Shown: positions 52,025 through 61,765, numbered from the stretch's first letter. The stretch: 64,000 nucleotides of DNA from Devriesea agamarum (GCF_900070355.1 NZ_LN849456.1:1922001-1986000), one strand, 5' to 3'. A program made the numbers and translations. The notes: generated from the letters alone by a model not told the origin.

Positions 52025-52831
52025 ATGGCACGAGAATTCAGGACCGGACCGCGAGGCGTTGCAGGCGTCGGAGTCTTCTTCATCAGCAACGGCGCAGTCT
52101 TCGCTGGCCTGCTGCCCTGGTACCCGCTTATGATGCAACGCCTAGAACTGAGCGCCTGGCAATTCGGTCTTATCGTCGCGTCGTTTGTAATCGGGGCCAT
52201 CGTCTCCTCCGTCCTGCCATCGCGCCTCATCGCACGCTTCCGCGCGGTGCCGGTGGCAGTTGGAGGCACCCTAATGCTCGCCGTCATCGCCATCTGCGGA
52301 ACCACCATCGAAGACGTGGCAAACAACTGGTCGGCCATCGCCGCCGTTCAGATCAGCCATCTACCCGCGGCAAGTGCCGGTATCGCATTCAGCGTCGTCA
52401 TCAGCAGCCAATGCCTCGGACGCTTCAGCGGCGATGCCCTCATCCAGAAGCGAGGACGGACCTGGGTTGCGCGCCTCGGCGGAACCCTCATCATTCTCGG
52501 CGGAATCGCCATCCTCACGGCACACGAGCCCATTCAACTTCTCGCTGGACTGGCTGCGGTCGGGTACGGTTCAGCAACCCTGGTACCCAGTGCCCTGGGG
52601 GCCGCCGCGCGGATCCCAGGCGTGAGCCAAGCCGCTGGCGTCACCCTCGTGAACTGGATTATGCGAGTCGGGTTTCTCGTCACAAGCCCCCTGGTCGGTT
52701 TTATCACCACCGAAACAAGCCTACGGTGGGGGCTATCCACCCTTCTGCTGGTCGGCATCACCGCACTCGCGCTCGCCAGCAAACTCAGTCCACAGGAGAA
52801 TACGAAAAGCCCGGTTCGCAGCGGGAACTAA
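52025..52831 (+). CDS. Short MFS-like membrane protein, apparently lacking the middle segments
   Basis: This 268-aa protein starts with a normal MFS N-terminus (GVAGVGVFFISNGAVFAGLLPWYPLMMQ; loop ARFRAVPVAVGG) and ends with a normal C-terminal third (GYGSATLVPSALGAAARIPGV; SLRWGLSTLLLVG). About 120-130 residues expected between them (roughly TM4-TM7) are missing, with an in-frame join near IAAVQISHLPAASAGIA. It may be a decayed transporter or a short product with another role. An in-frame TTG at 51983 preceded by a weak site is also possible. Confidence 0.6.
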   Translation: MAREFRTGPRGVAGVGVFFISNGAVFAGLLPWYPLMMQRLELSAWQFGLIVASFVIGAIVSSVLPSRLIARFRAVPVAVGGTLMLAVIAICGTTIEDVANNWSAIAAVQISHLPAASAGIAFSVVISSQCLGRFSGDALIQKRGRTWVARLGGTLIILGGIAILTAHEPIQLLAGLAAVGYGSATLVPSALGAAARIPGVSQAAGVTLVNWIMRVGFLVTSPLVGFITTETSLRWGLSTLLLVGITALALASKLSPQENTKSPVRSGN

Positions 52832-52852
52832 TGTTCCTGCCGCAAACCGGGC
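52809..52852. terminator. Hairpin overlapping the stop codon of the short MFS gene
   Basis: GCCCGGTT pairs with AACCGGGC, and inner GC and GGAA/TTCC pairs extend the stem; the stop codon lies inside. It ends the plus-strand transcript before the convergent ribosomal operon. Confidence 0.75.
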
Positions 52853-52926
52853 CCTCACCAGTTCAAAGCCGTCACCGGATCACATCAGCGCGAAAGCGCC
52901 CCAGACTGATCCGGAATCGGCTACTG

Positions 52927-52948
52927 CACCCCGTCAGTTGACCGGGTG
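52927..52948 (-). terminator. Hairpin downstream of rplI
   Basis: CACCC pairs with GGGTG and GTC pairs with GAC across one mismatch. It lies 17 bases after the rplI stop and may end the rpsF-ssb-rpsR-rplI transcript. Confidence 0.45.
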
Positions 52949-52964
52949 ATACCGGTAGCTGAGA

Positions 52965-53432
52965 TCAGGCCTTGCGCCCCTTAGCGGTCACAACCTGAAT
53001 CGTCAGATTCGCGTAGACGTCCTGGTGCAAACGCACCGTCGCCACGTGCTCGCCCAGCGCCTTGATCGGGGTCGGGAATTCGATCTTGCGCTTGTCGATG
53101 TCCTTAGCGAAGGCCGTCTTCACCGCCTCAGCCACATCGGCCTGGGTAACAGCGCCGAACAGACGACCATTCTCGCCGGACCGCTCGGCCACGACGACCG
53201 GCTTGGTCTGGAGAAGATCGCGCAGTGCCTGCGCCTCTTCCAAGTTCTCGATCGCGCGCTTGCTGCGAGCGGCGCGGATCTGCTCGAGCTGACGCTCGGC
53301 GCCCTTCGTCCACGGGGTGGCGAGGTTGCGAGGCAGCAGGTAGTTGCGGGCGTAACCGTCCTTGACGTCAATGACGTCACCGGCGGCACCGAGCCCGGAC
53401 ACCTCATGGGTGAGGATGAGCTTCGTAGTCAT
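52965..53432 (-). CDS. rplI: 50S ribosomal protein L9
   Basis: This 155-aa protein of the large ribosomal subunit binds 23S rRNA near the L1 stalk base. The N-terminal domain [38 protein letters not shown] is diagnostic, followed by the long connecting helix ([20 protein letters not shown]) and the C-terminal RNA-binding domain ([16 protein letters not shown]). It is the last gene of the rpsF-ssb-rpsR-rplI operon; 19 bases separate it from rpsR. Confidence 0.97.
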   Translation of the reverse strand: MTTKLILTHEVSGLGAAGDVIDVKDGYARNYLLPRNLATPWTKGAERQLEQIRAARSKRAIENLEEAQALRDLLQTKPVVVAERSGENGRLFGAVTQADVAEAVKTAFAKDIDKRKIEFPTPIKALGEHVATVRLHQDVYANLTIQVVTAKGRKA

Positions 53433-53451
53433 GCGTGTCTCTCCTCTAAGA

Positions 53452-53688
53452 TCAGCGGCCGGACGTGGAGTACGGCAGCAGGGCGATTTCGCGGGCGTTC
53501 TTCACGGCCTTCGCAATCTTGCGCTGCTCCTGGACAGTGACGCCAGTCACCCGACGGGCACGGATCTTGCCGCGGTCGGAGATGAACTTCCGCAGCATGG
53601 CGGCGTCTTTGTAATCGACCGTCTCAATGCCCGCGGCCTTGAGCGGGTTCTGCTTCTTCTTCGGCTTGCGAAGAACAGGCTTGGCCAT
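53452..53688 (-). CDS. rpsR: 30S ribosomal protein S18
   Basis: This 78-aa small-subunit protein pairs with S6 on 16S r[33 protein letters not shown] and [19 protein letters not shown] are family signatures. It contains no Cys, so it is the zinc-independent (C-minus) form. The operon position between ssb and rplI is the usual one. A GGAG-like site precedes the ATG. Confidence 0.97.
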   Translation of the reverse strand: MAKPVLRKPKKKQNPLKAAGIETVDYKDAAMLRKFISDRGKIRARRVTGVTVQEQRKIAKAVKNAREIALLPYSTSGR

Positions 53689-53857
53689 CGTGGTGCTCCT
53701 TCAAGCATGTAGGGAGCCCGGGCTATGCCCGGGATGGAGTTATCAGTGGAAGGTGAACCGGTTTCCGTGACAGCGCACGGAGCGCGCGGAACCCGGCACC
53801 ATGGGGCTCGATAAAACGAGTCCGCAACGAGAAATCAGTGGCTCTTGATCAGGCTGA

Positions 53858-54442
53858 TCAGAACGGCGGGTCGTCGTAGGAGTTACCTCCGCCGGCCCAC
53901 GGATCATTGGCGTACGGAGCGCTCTGCGGCTGAGCCTGGTACCCACCCTGACGGGGGGCTGCCTGAGGCTGGCCGAAGCCACCCGAACCCGCATCGCCTG
54001 CGAATCCTCCAGCGTTCTGACCGCCGGCAAAACCTGCGCCCTGGTGACCCTGGTTGCCGCCGAAGCCACCGCCTCCGCGCTGCACCTTGACCGGCTTCGC
54101 CGTGGCATAGCGCAGGCAGGGGCCTACTTCGTCAACGTCCAGTTCGACCGAGGTACGGTTGTTGCCCTCGCGGTCGGTGTAGGACCGCTGCTTCAGCCGA
54201 CCTTGGACGATCACGCGGGTGCCCTTCTCCAGCGATTCCGCGACGTTCTCAGCCGCATCGCGCCAGATGGAACAGCGCAGGAACAGAGCCTCGCCGTCTT
54301 TCCACTCGCCGGACTGGCGGTCAAAAGTGCGCGGGGTAGACGCCACTGTGAACGACGCAACCGCCACGCCCGACTGGGTAAACCTCAGTTCGGGGTCAGC
54401 GGTCAGGTTACCGATCACGGTGATGACGGTCTCGCCTGCCAT
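53858..54442 (-). CDS. ssb: Single-stranded DNA-binding protein
   Basis: This 194-aa protein has an N-terminal OB fold (about 1-115; [55 protein letters not shown]), a Gly/Gln-rich disordered linker (about 120-180) and the acidic-aromatic tip DDPPF, which recruits replication and repair partners. It protects single-stranded DNA during replication. It is flanked by rpsF and rpsR in the conserved order. Confidence 0.96.
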   Translation of the reverse strand: MAGETVITVIGNLTADPELRFTQSGVAVASFTVASTPRTFDRQSGEWKDGEALFLRCSIWRDAAENVAESLEKGTRVIVQGRLKQRSYTDREGNNRTSVELDVDEVGPCLRYATAKPVKVQRGGGGFGGNQGHQGAGFAGGQNAGGFAGDAGSGGFGQPQAAPRQGGYQAQPQSAPYANDPWAGGGNSYDDPPF

Positions 54443-54486
54443 GGATCCTCCTAGGGACTATGCGTTTGATCGGTGCCCGAGCAAGC

Positions 54487-54777
54487 TCAGGCTGCGTCAA
54501 CCCGCATGAGCTTGGTGCGGACAACGGTCTCGTTCAGGCCGAGCTGACGATCCAGCTCCTGTGCCGTCGCAGAGTCCGCGGTGAAGTTGAGGACGATGTA
54601 GATGCCCTCAGTCTTCTTGTTGATTTCGTAGGCGAACTTGCGCTTGCCCCACACGTCAATGTTGTCGACGGTCCCGCCGTGCTGCGGAATGACCTGCACG
54701 AGCTTCTCGAAGGAGCCCTGCACGGTACGTTCGTCAACATCCGAATCGAGGATGACGACCATTTCGTACTTGCGCAT
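54487..54777 (-). CDS. rpsF: 30S ribosomal protein S6
   Basis: This 96-aa small-subunit protein has the ferredoxin-like fold: MRKYEMVVILDSDVDERTV, LVQVIPQHGGTVDNIDVWGKRKFAYEINKKTEGIY and the final strand region LNETVVRTKLMRVD. It forms a dimer with S18 on 16S rRNA. It is the first gene of the minus-strand operon. A GC-rich hairpin lies in the leader, just before the ribosome site AGGAGG. Confidence 0.97.
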   Translation of the reverse strand: MRKYEMVVILDSDVDERTVQGSFEKLVQVIPQHGGTVDNIDVWGKRKFAYEINKKTEGIYIVLNFTADSATAQELDRQLGLNETVVRTKLMRVDAA

Positions 54778-54808
54778 GTGTATCTACCCACCTCCTGTGG
54801 TCTTAACG

Positions 54809-54827
54809 GCCGCGGTCCTTCCGCGGC
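54809..54827 (-). promoter_or_regulatory. GC-rich hairpin in the rpsF leader (possible S6:S18 site)
   Basis: On the minus strand GCCGCGG pairs with CCGCGGC around the loop AAGGA, 31 bases before the rpsF ATG. Many bacterial rpsF leaders carry an S6:S18-binding hairpin used for autoregulation. The conserved bulge of that motif was not clearly identified. Confidence 0.4.
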
Positions 54828-55004
54828 AGGAGGGTCATGCGGCCCGGCCCGGTCCGTCGGGTGACGGTGGGCACGGACTGATCTAGCGTACCGGGCCGCG
54901 GCATCCCGCGGGAAGATGATCCTGATCCGTGCGCCGGGGATCACATGCGGACATCCAAGCGGTATAACCGCTCACGTCACGCCCGGTTTCACTACCCCAC
55001 GGGA

Positions 55005-57359
55005 TCAATCATCACCATCGTCACCGCGATAAACAGGGCGATGATCGTTATCTAAGGGCTCCGGTCGTTCGGTCGGCTGCACCGCTGGACGCGACGGCGT
55101 CACGCTGGGAATCGTGGGCCGCACAGGCTTTCGAGTCGGGGTGTCCGTCGGATGCACCGGCTCCACCTCGTCCGTTGGCTCCGGGGTGGTCGGACGCACA
55201 CTCTCACTGGGCGTGGAGGTGGGCGATTGAGAGCGCGGAGCTGTGGGCTCACTCGAGCGGTCCTTAGACTGCGACCCGCCGTAGACCCGGTCCGGGAAGT
55301 CTTCCACCGGTTGACCCTTCAGAACCGAATCCATGATTTCGACCCAGATCTGCGGGGGCAGCGTGCCACCGGTGATGGACTTAAATCCACCAAACGGGGT
55401 CAGAGTTGCTTCGCCCTTGCCGTCGGGAGTGGGCTGGTACATGCCAACCGCGGTCACATACTGCGGGGTGAAGCCAACAAACCAGGCTGAGCGGAATGAA
55501 TCAGAGGTACCGGTCTTACCCGCTACCGGGCGCTTGAAATTCTTGGCGATGTAGTTTGCGGTACCGCCCGACGATGTGGGGCCCTGCAACGCGACCATCG
55601 CATTAGTGGCTACACCTTCGTCGATAACCCGCTTGCCATCATCTTTAAACTTGTACCGAACCGAGCCGTCGGGGTTGGTCACCGAGACCACGATGTGGGG
55701 GTCTCGATGGATTCCGCCGGAGGCAATAGTCGCGTACGCCTCAGCCATTTCCTCCACCGTGGGCGAGGCGGTACCGAGCACGTTGGTGGGTTCAGAGTTC
55801 AAACCGGGGGTCTTCTCCGAAAGTCCCAGGTCGATGGCTACACGCCGGGTGGCGTCGGGCCCAACCTTCAAGTTCAGGGCCGCAAACGCCGTATTCGATG
55901 ACTTTTCGAGGGCGCGCAGCAAGCTAATCCGGTAGCCGTACTGGGCTTTGTCGAAGTTACTGACCTTCCAACCATTGAACTCCTGCGGACCGTTACCCGG
56001 CCACATAGAGTCCAGGGAAACTCCCTGTTTCAGGGCTGCAACCAGCGTAAACAGTTTAAAGATCGACCCTGCCTGCATCCGGGACTGAGTGGCATCGTTG
56101 CGTGGCTGGGTCAGATAGTCAGCCCCGCCATACATGGACACAATCGCGCCGGTCTTCGGATCAATGGTGATGGTGCCGACGTGGTTGAGTTTGGGTCGGT
56201 CATAGGGCAGGTCGCCCACCGCTTTGGTCGCGGCATCCTGCGCATTTTGGTCGATCGTTGAGACGATCTTGAACCCTCCGGTGTTGAGCTCATCCTCAGG
56301 AATGCCCTTCGCGGCGAGTTCTTTACGGATACTCGCCAGCAGATAGCCGCGGGTTCCGGCAAAAGTGTTCTCTGATTTCACCGGGATCGTGGCTGGGAAG
56401 GTCAAGGTCTTCGCCTTTTCAGGGCTGAGCACCTTGGTCTCATTCACCTCACGGTTAATCACCCGTTCCCACCGCTGCTTAGCTTTAGACGGGTTTTTCG
56501 CCGGGTCGTAGACGGATGGAGCCGGAATGATACCGATCAGCATGGCAGCTTCGGAGTCGTCCAGATTCTTCGCGTCTTTACCGAAATACACCTGCGCTGC
56601 CTGCTGAATACCGTAGGCACCTCGGCCAAAGTAGATCGTATTCAAGTAGCGCGACAGGATTTCATCCTTGGACAACTGCTGGTCGGCCTTGATCGCCATC
56701 ATGGCTTCTTTGGCTTTACCCCAGTAGGTCGTGGTTTTTTTGTCGCTGTAGTAATTCTCGACGTACTGCTGGGTGATCGTGGACGCACCCTGTCTGGCCC
56801 CACCGGACAGGTTATTCACCAGGGCACGCAAAATACCCTTCGGGGAAATGCCACGGTTTTCATAAAAGGTGGAGTCTTCGGAGGCGACGATAGCGTTCTT
56901 CACGCTCTGCGGGATGTCGGAGTCCGGAATGATCGTCCGGTTGACCTCGCTGAATGTCCCCATCTTGGTGGTGCCATCCGCGTAGTAGACGGTCGAGGTC
57001 TGTGCGAGCGCAATATCCGTTGGCTTCGGCACGGTCACCGAAACATACAGGTAGGTAAACAGCCCGGCCACCGCAAGAACCCCGAGCACACAGGCGGTAA
57101 AGATCAGACGCCACGACGGCAACCAGCGCCACGGGTTCTTCTTGCCCGCCCGCGGATAGTTCAGAAGGTTCTTCTTCGGGCGCTCCCCCCGGCTGCCTCG
57201 CCCCCGAGCGGCAGGCGCTGCTGCGCCACTCTCACGAGGCGCGGTTCGGGAGGAATGGCGCGAGGATTGGGAACCCGAAGCTCGGGACGCACGACGGTTC
57301 GGTTGGCGGGATGCGCTCACGCGGGACCTCTCCTGCTCTCGACGTCTTACTGCGGACAT
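55005..57359 (-). CDS. Class A penicillin-binding protein (PBP1: transglycosylase-transpeptidase)
   Basis: This 784-aa bifunctional cell-wall enzyme has a basic cytoplasmic N-terminus (about 85 residues), one transmembrane anchor (FTACVLGVLAVAGLFTYLYVSV), a GT51 transglycosylase domain with the catalytic Glu in ASEDSTFYENRGI and QGASTITQQYVENYY, and a transpeptidase domain with GSIFK (SxxK), SSNTAF (SxN) and KTGTSDSF (KTG). The C-terminal 100 residues are a Pro/Ser/Thr-rich tail. Its place between rpsF and the CCA-adding enzyme matches actinobacterial ponA. Confidence 0.94.
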   Translation of the reverse strand: MSAVRRREQERSRVSASRQPNRRASRASGSQSSRHSSRTAPRESGAAAPAARGRGSRGERPKKNLLNYPRAGKKNPWRWLPSWRLIFTACVLGVLAVAGLFTYLYVSVTVPKPTDIALAQTSTVYYADGTTKMGTFSEVNRTIIPDSDIPQSVKNAIVASEDSTFYENRGISPKGILRALVNNLSGGARQGASTITQQYVENYYSDKKTTTYWGKAKEAMMAIKADQQLSKDEILSRYLNTIYFGRGAYGIQQAAQVYFGKDAKNLDDSEAAMLIGIIPAPSVYDPAKNPSKAKQRWERVINREVNETKVLSPEKAKTLTFPATIPVKSENTFAGTRGYLLASIRKELAAKGIPEDELNTGGFKIVSTIDQNAQDAATKAVGDLPYDRPKLNHVGTITIDPKTGAIVSMYGGADYLTQPRNDATQSRMQAGSIFKLFTLVAALKQGVSLDSMWPGNGPQEFNGWKVSNFDKAQYGYRISLLRALEKSSNTAFAALNLKVGPDATRRVAIDLGLSEKTPGLNSEPTNVLGTASPTVEEMAEAYATIASGGIHRDPHIVVSVTNPDGSVRYKFKDDGKRVIDEGVATNAMVALQGPTSSGGTANYIAKNFKRPVAGKTGTSDSFRSAWFVGFTPQYVTAVGMYQPTPDGKGEATLTPFGGFKSITGGTLPPQIWVEIMDSVLKGQPVEDFPDRVYGGSQSKDRSSEPTAPRSQSPTSTPSESVRPTTPEPTDEVEPVHPTDTPTRKPVRPTIPSVTPSRPAVQPTERPEPLDNDHRPVYRGDDGDD

Positions 57360-57454
57360 AGTGTGCCCACGCTTCAGTATCGACGCCTGCGGGCCTACAC
57401 GGGAACCATGTCGCGGTATCTCTCACAGGAGACACACACTTTTTATGGTGCCCA

Positions 57455-59068
57455 TCACATCCGATTATTCCACCATTGCAGCAACAAAGCCTTAGCCTCC
57501 TCGCGCGAACTCGGGCCGTGTTCCATCCGGTGATCAAGCAGATAACGGTAGGCCTGGCCCACGTCACGGCCCGGACCGATCCCCAGAATCTCCATAATGT
57601 CGCGCCCGTCAAGATCCGGACGAATTTTAGCTATCTCTTCACGCGCGGCAAGCTCTTCAATGCGCTGTTCCAAATTGTCATAGGCACGAGAGAGCCCCTG
57701 AGCTTTGCGTTTATTCCGCGTGGTGCAGTCCGCCCGAGTCAACCGGTGCAGATGCTGAAGCAAATCGCCAGCGTCGGTGACATACCTGCGAACCGCCGAA
57801 TCGGTCCACGCACCATCCCCATACCCGTGGAACCGAAGATGCAGTTCCACCAGTCGCGAGACTTTCTTCGTGGTGTCCTTATCAAATGCGAGCGCCTTCA
57901 TTCGCTTCGCCGTCATCTTGGCACCCACCACCTCGTGGAAACGGAAGGTGACCACACCGCCCGCCTCAAACCGCCGCGTGGCCGGTTTACCCACATCATG
58001 CATCAGCGCAGCCAGACGCAGAATCAGATCCGGAGACTCACACGGCCCCCCGGACCCCGCCGGCGACTCCAGATCTATGGCCTGATCCAGCACAGTCAAC
58101 GAATGCTGGTAGACGTCCTTGTGGCGATGGTGCTCATCAATGGTTAACCGCATCCCGGGAAGTTCCGGCAACACATACTGCGCCAGACCGAGATCCGTCA
58201 TCAGCTCCAACCCACGCCGCGGCTTACCGCCAAGCATCAGCTTGACCAGCTCATCGCGCACCCGTTCAGCCGACACAATCTCGATCCGGGCAGCCATATC
58301 GTCAATCGCCGCCGCCGTCTCGGGTGCAATCGACATATCCAGCTGCGAGACAAACCGGACGGCGCGCATCATGCGCAACGGATCATCGTCGAAAGACTGC
58401 CGAGGATCTACCGGGGTGCGCAAAAGTCCCCGGGCCAGATCGCCGAGACCGTCGAACGGATCCACGAATTCGAGTGTGGGCAGCCGGACAGCCATCGAGT
58501 TCACCGTGAAATCGCGCCGGGACAGGTCCCCTTCCAGACTGTCTCCGTAGGCGACCACAGGCTTGCGGGACGTGGCGTCATACTGTTCTGTGCGGTACGT
58601 GGTGATCTCCACTTTGAGGTCCCCGCGAGCAGCCCCGATAGTGCCAAAATCGCGACCCATATCCCAGATCGCCGACGACCATCCGCGCAAAATATCCTCG
58701 GTCTGCTCCGGTCTGGCCGATGTCGTAAAGTCCAGATCGGCGCTCGAACGCCCCAGCACCGCATCGCGCACCGGACCACCAACCAATGCGAGTTCATGCC
58801 CGTGATCGGCAAACAGACGCCCCAGTTCGTGGATCTCCGGCGGCAGAGCGTGAAACATCACCTCAGCACGCTTACGCGCGACCTCTTCGCGCACGCGCGC
58901 GGTCTCAGCAGAAGCTGTCTCACAACCCGTTTCACGAGTCTGACGCACACCATTGGAGGCATTATGCATCGAGGTCACAGCGGTTTTTTTTGGCTGAGAT
59001 GCGGTCTGCGGATGGCCGGGTTCCCGGACTGTTGAGCGCGAGTCGGGGGCGGAGGGCGATGTCGTCAC
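57455..59068 (-). CDS. CCA tRNA nucleotidyltransferase
   Basis: This protein of 537 aa or less adds or repairs the 3' CCA of tRNAs; the two tRNAs in this window lack encoded CCA. The polymerase head contains LVGGPVRDAVLG and SADLDFTTSA (metal-binding Asp pair), RRDFTVNSMA and DDPLRMMRAVRF, followed by a C-terminal HD domain (LMHDVGKPAT). The first 70 residues are polar and disordered, so a start within them (such as the Met at residue 34) is possible; no strong ribosome site was found. It is divergent from the DUF6049 gene. Confidence 0.93.
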   Translation of the reverse strand: MTTSPSAPDSRSTVREPGHPQTASQPKKTAVTSMHNASNGVRQTRETGCETASAETARVREEVARKRAEVMFHALPPEIHELGRLFADHGHELALVGGPVRDAVLGRSSADLDFTTSARPEQTEDILRGWSSAIWDMGRDFGTIGAARGDLKVEITTYRTEQYDATSRKPVVAYGDSLEGDLSRRDFTVNSMAVRLPTLEFVDPFDGLGDLARGLLRTPVDPRQSFDDDPLRMMRAVRFVSQLDMSIAPETAAAIDDMAARIEIVSAERVRDELVKLMLGGKPRRGLELMTDLGLAQYVLPELPGMRLTIDEHHRHKDVYQHSLTVLDQAIDLESPAGSGGPCESPDLILRLAALMHDVGKPATRRFEAGGVVTFRFHEVVGAKMTAKRMKALAFDKDTTKKVSRLVELHLRFHGYGDGAWTDSAVRRYVTDAGDLLQHLHRLTRADCTTRNKRKAQGLSRAYDNLEQRIEELAAREEIAKIRPDLDGRDIMEILGIGPGRDVGQAYRYLLDHRMEHGPSSREEAKALLLQWWNNRM

Positions 59069-59128
59069 AAGCGGGCCTGTTCACATTGGGATACGTCGGT
59101 ATGCACCAGCGTCCGGAGGCGTTCGTTC

Positions 59129-59134
59129 TACAGT
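59129..59134 (+). promoter_or_regulatory. -10 box (TACAGT) six bases before the DUF6049 start
   Basis: TACAGT lies six bases before the ATG at 59141. No Shine-Dalgarno sequence follows it, so the transcript of DUF6049-murJ is probably leaderless. Confidence 0.45.
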
Positions 59135-59140
59135 GGGGCC

Positions 59141-61765
59141 ATGCCGAGTCACCCGACGTCCAGCGCTCCGACTCTGCCGGACGCCGTGATCCGGCCGCGT
59201 CGATTCCACGGAGGCACCGTGGCTGCCTTCCGTTCGTCCGTTGCGGGACGGATACTCGTCGGCCTTCTCGCCCTCGTGCTCGCCCTCGTGCTCGCCCTCC
59301 TGATCGCGGCACCGGCCCAGTCTAGCCCGCCTCCCGTCACCGTTCGCCTGAACCAGCTGGGTCCCGATGTGGTCCGGCCCGGTTCCACGGTGCAGGCGAG
59401 CATCACGGTCACAAACAACGGCGCGACGCCGATCACGAACCCCGTCCTAGAAATGCACGTGAGTTCCTCGCGGGTCACAGATCGCGCCATGCTGGCCGAG
59501 TGGTCGCGAAGAACCCCTGACGAGCCACTGGGCCGGCTCGTTGCCAGCACCGGTCTCAATGCAAGCGGGGTCTCTGCGCCCTCAGCAGCCACGATTGCAC
59601 CGGGAGCCAACGCCACGCTGACCGTCAGCGCCCCGGCGGATTCCTTACAACTGTCGTCCGAAATGGCGCTGTGGGGGCCACGTCGAGTCGCACTGGTGGT
59701 ACGAGATGGAGCCAGTAACCCGGTGGCGGTGGTGCGGACTTTCATGATCTGGGTCCCCAGCGCTGACGCCGCACCGCCCGGCGCTGTGGATTATTCGGTG
59801 CTCGTGCCCATTGCCGCCCAGGATCCCGCGGCCTCGGTGGCCACACCTCAGGCGTTCAATGCGTCGGCCACCTCAGGGCGGCTTCAGCACATCGTCCAAA
59901 TAGCTAAACGGGTCGGTGTGGACTGGTGGCTGGACCCATCGCTGCTCTCACCGCCACCCGCCACGCCCGCAACAGAGGAAAAATCCACTCAGCAGCCGAA
60001 ACCTCAGCCCACGCCACCGTCCGGGGGGACCGCCCCGCCATCCACAAACCCGGAGGAGAACTCTGGGGCTAAGCCGTCAGACTCGGCCACTCCCGCTCCC
60101 ACTGCGAGCGCGAACCCGCAGCCCCCCTCAGCGTCGCAACCTGCCCAGTCGGCCCCTTCCGATGGTGCATCGGGTAACCCATCCGCTCCCAGCGCATCCC
60201 CCACACCGAGCCCCACAGCCACCTCCACGCCGCCAACAGATGATGAAACAAAGGCAAAAACCCCTGCCCACATCATTGCTCAGACCCTGCGCGAACACGC
60301 CAGCGATCACACCGTGCTGGCCATGCCATATGCCCGCACGGATATCGCCTCAGTTGCCCGGGCCGGTGCCCACGACGTGCGCACGGCAGCTCTGGATAAA
60401 ACCAAGGAAACTCTCACCGCAGCCGGAATCGACAGCGCCGGAATAGCCGTCGGGCTAGCACCTGAGAGCGCCTCTGTCTCCAGCGCCCGTCAGGAGTCCT
60501 CAGCAGGGGCGCAGATTCTCCTGGCACCATCCGCGACCGTGCTACGCAAGCCCGACGCTGAATATCTGCCCTCGATGGTGGGCCGGTTGAGCTCCGGAGA
60601 CAAAACGGCGAACGAAACGGGTCCCATTGTCATTGCACCGGATTCCACGCTGTCAGAACAGTTCGGGAATCTGGCCAGCACCGTCCCGGATGATGCCGCC
60701 ATCCTTTCGCAGCGCATGCTCGCCGAAACCGCTGTGCTCGCGGGAGCCCGCGACGGTAAACCGGCGGCCCATATTGTGATCGCTTTGCCCACCGATACCG
60801 ATCCCAACCCAGCGACGGTTAACGCCCTGCTCAATAGGCTGACCGGCACTCAATGGGCGAGGTCAAAGCCGCTATCGACACTGCTCGACCAGGCTGGTTC
60901 AACAGAAAAAACGGCTGCACACGACAACGGTGCCACCGTTCCCCAAAACACCAGCGCGCCGGGTCTGGGACCCGTGACCGAGCTGCACGCGGCGGTCTCT
61001 CACGACGGGGAGTGGGATATTGCCCAGCATTCGGATGAACCCGCCTATCTGCCACCCGCGGTTGTGGAATCGGTCAACGACCAGTGGACGCGCCTTGGCA
61101 ACCTCGCCTCCGCCTTGGAGAAACCCGAGGTCCTCGATGGATTGCGGCTTGAGGCCTTCGCTGCCGTGTCTACACCGTTGCGCGGTCACCCCAAGGAAAC
61201 TGCCCAGGCTGGTGGTGCTTTGGCCTCTCAGGTCAATGCAACCCTCAGCAAAGTCCAGGTGGTTGCCGCATCCAGCTATAACCTCGTCTCGAGTTCAGCG
61301 GGCATTCCCGTCACTATTTCTAACGACCTCCCGAGCGCCGTATCGGTTCGCCCGCAACTGTCACCTGATCGTCCTTTGATCCGTATCGGTGAGGACGTGC
61401 CACTCGCTAAGATCCCTGCGCACGGGCGAGGCACAGTCACGGTACCGGTCGAAGCGATTGCCAACGGCAAAGTCACCCTGACGGTGCAGCTGCTCACCGC
61501 GAAGGGCACACCCATTTCCGCCACCGGGGGCACCCCGTTGAGTGTGAACGCCAACTGGGAAAACGCCACCACGCTGATCGTCGTGGTTGCGATGGGCCTG
61601 CTGGTGGTGGTTGGCGTGCTGAGAGCTCGACATACCGGCAGTGATAAGCGTGTTCCTGGGGAGGTGGGCCCTGAACCTCCGTTGCCGGGTCTCGAAGAGG
61701 AACGGGCCGCAGATCAGGAACGTATACAGCATCGGTCCGATGGAAAACACTCGGCGGACTCATGA
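59141..61765 (+). CDS. DUF6049-family exported membrane protein
   Basis: This 874-aa protein has an N-terminal signal or anchor (ILVGLLALVLALVLALLIAAPAQS), an Ig-like beta domain beginning PPPVTVRLNQLGPDVVRPGSTVQASITVTNNG, a second Ig-like domain near the C-terminus (SYNLVSSSAGIPVTISNDLPSAVSV) and a final transmembrane segment. A 110-residue Pro/Ser/Thr-rich insert (coded at about 59940-60270) interrupts the middle domain. In actinobacteria this family is always near murJ; a role in cell-wall precursor export is suspected. Its stop overlaps the murJ ATG (ATGA). Confidence 0.8.
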   Translation: MPSHPTSSAPTLPDAVIRPRRFHGGTVAAFRSSVAGRILVGLLALVLALVLALLIAAPAQSSPPPVTVRLNQLGPDVVRPGSTVQASITVTNNGATPITNPVLEMHVSSSRVTDRAMLAEWSRRTPDEPLGRLVASTGLNASGVSAPSAATIAPGANATLTVSAPADSLQLSSEMALWGPRRVALVVRDGASNPVAVVRTFMIWVPSADAAPPGAVDYSVLVPIAAQDPAASVATPQAFNASATSGRLQHIVQIAKRVGVDWWLDPSLLSPPPATPATEEKSTQQPKPQPTPPSGGTAPPSTNPEENSGAKPSDSATPAPTASANPQPPSASQPAQSAPSDGASGNPSAPSASPTPSPTATSTPPTDDETKAKTPAHIIAQTLREHASDHTVLAMPYARTDIASVARAGAHDVRTAALDKTKETLTAAGIDSAGIAVGLAPESASVSSARQESSAGAQILLAPSATVLRKPDAEYLPSMVGRLSSGDKTANETGPIVIAPDSTLSEQFGNLASTVPDDAAILSQRMLAETAVLAGARDGKPAAHIVIALPTDTDPNPATVNALLNRLTGTQWARSKPLSTLLDQAGSTEKTAAHDNGATVPQNTSAPGLGPVTELHAAVSHDGEWDIAQHSDEPAYLPPAVVESVNDQWTRLGNLASALEKPEVLDGLRLEAFAAVSTPLRGHPKETAQAGGALASQVNATLSKVQVVAASSYNLVSSSAGIPVTISNDLPSAVSVRPQLSPDRPLIRIGEDVPLAKIPAHGRGTVTVPVEAIANGKVTLTVQLLTAKGTPISATGGTPLSVNANWENATTLIVVVAMGLLVVVGVLRARHTGSDKRVPGEVGPEPPLPGLEEERAADQERIQHRSDGKHSADS

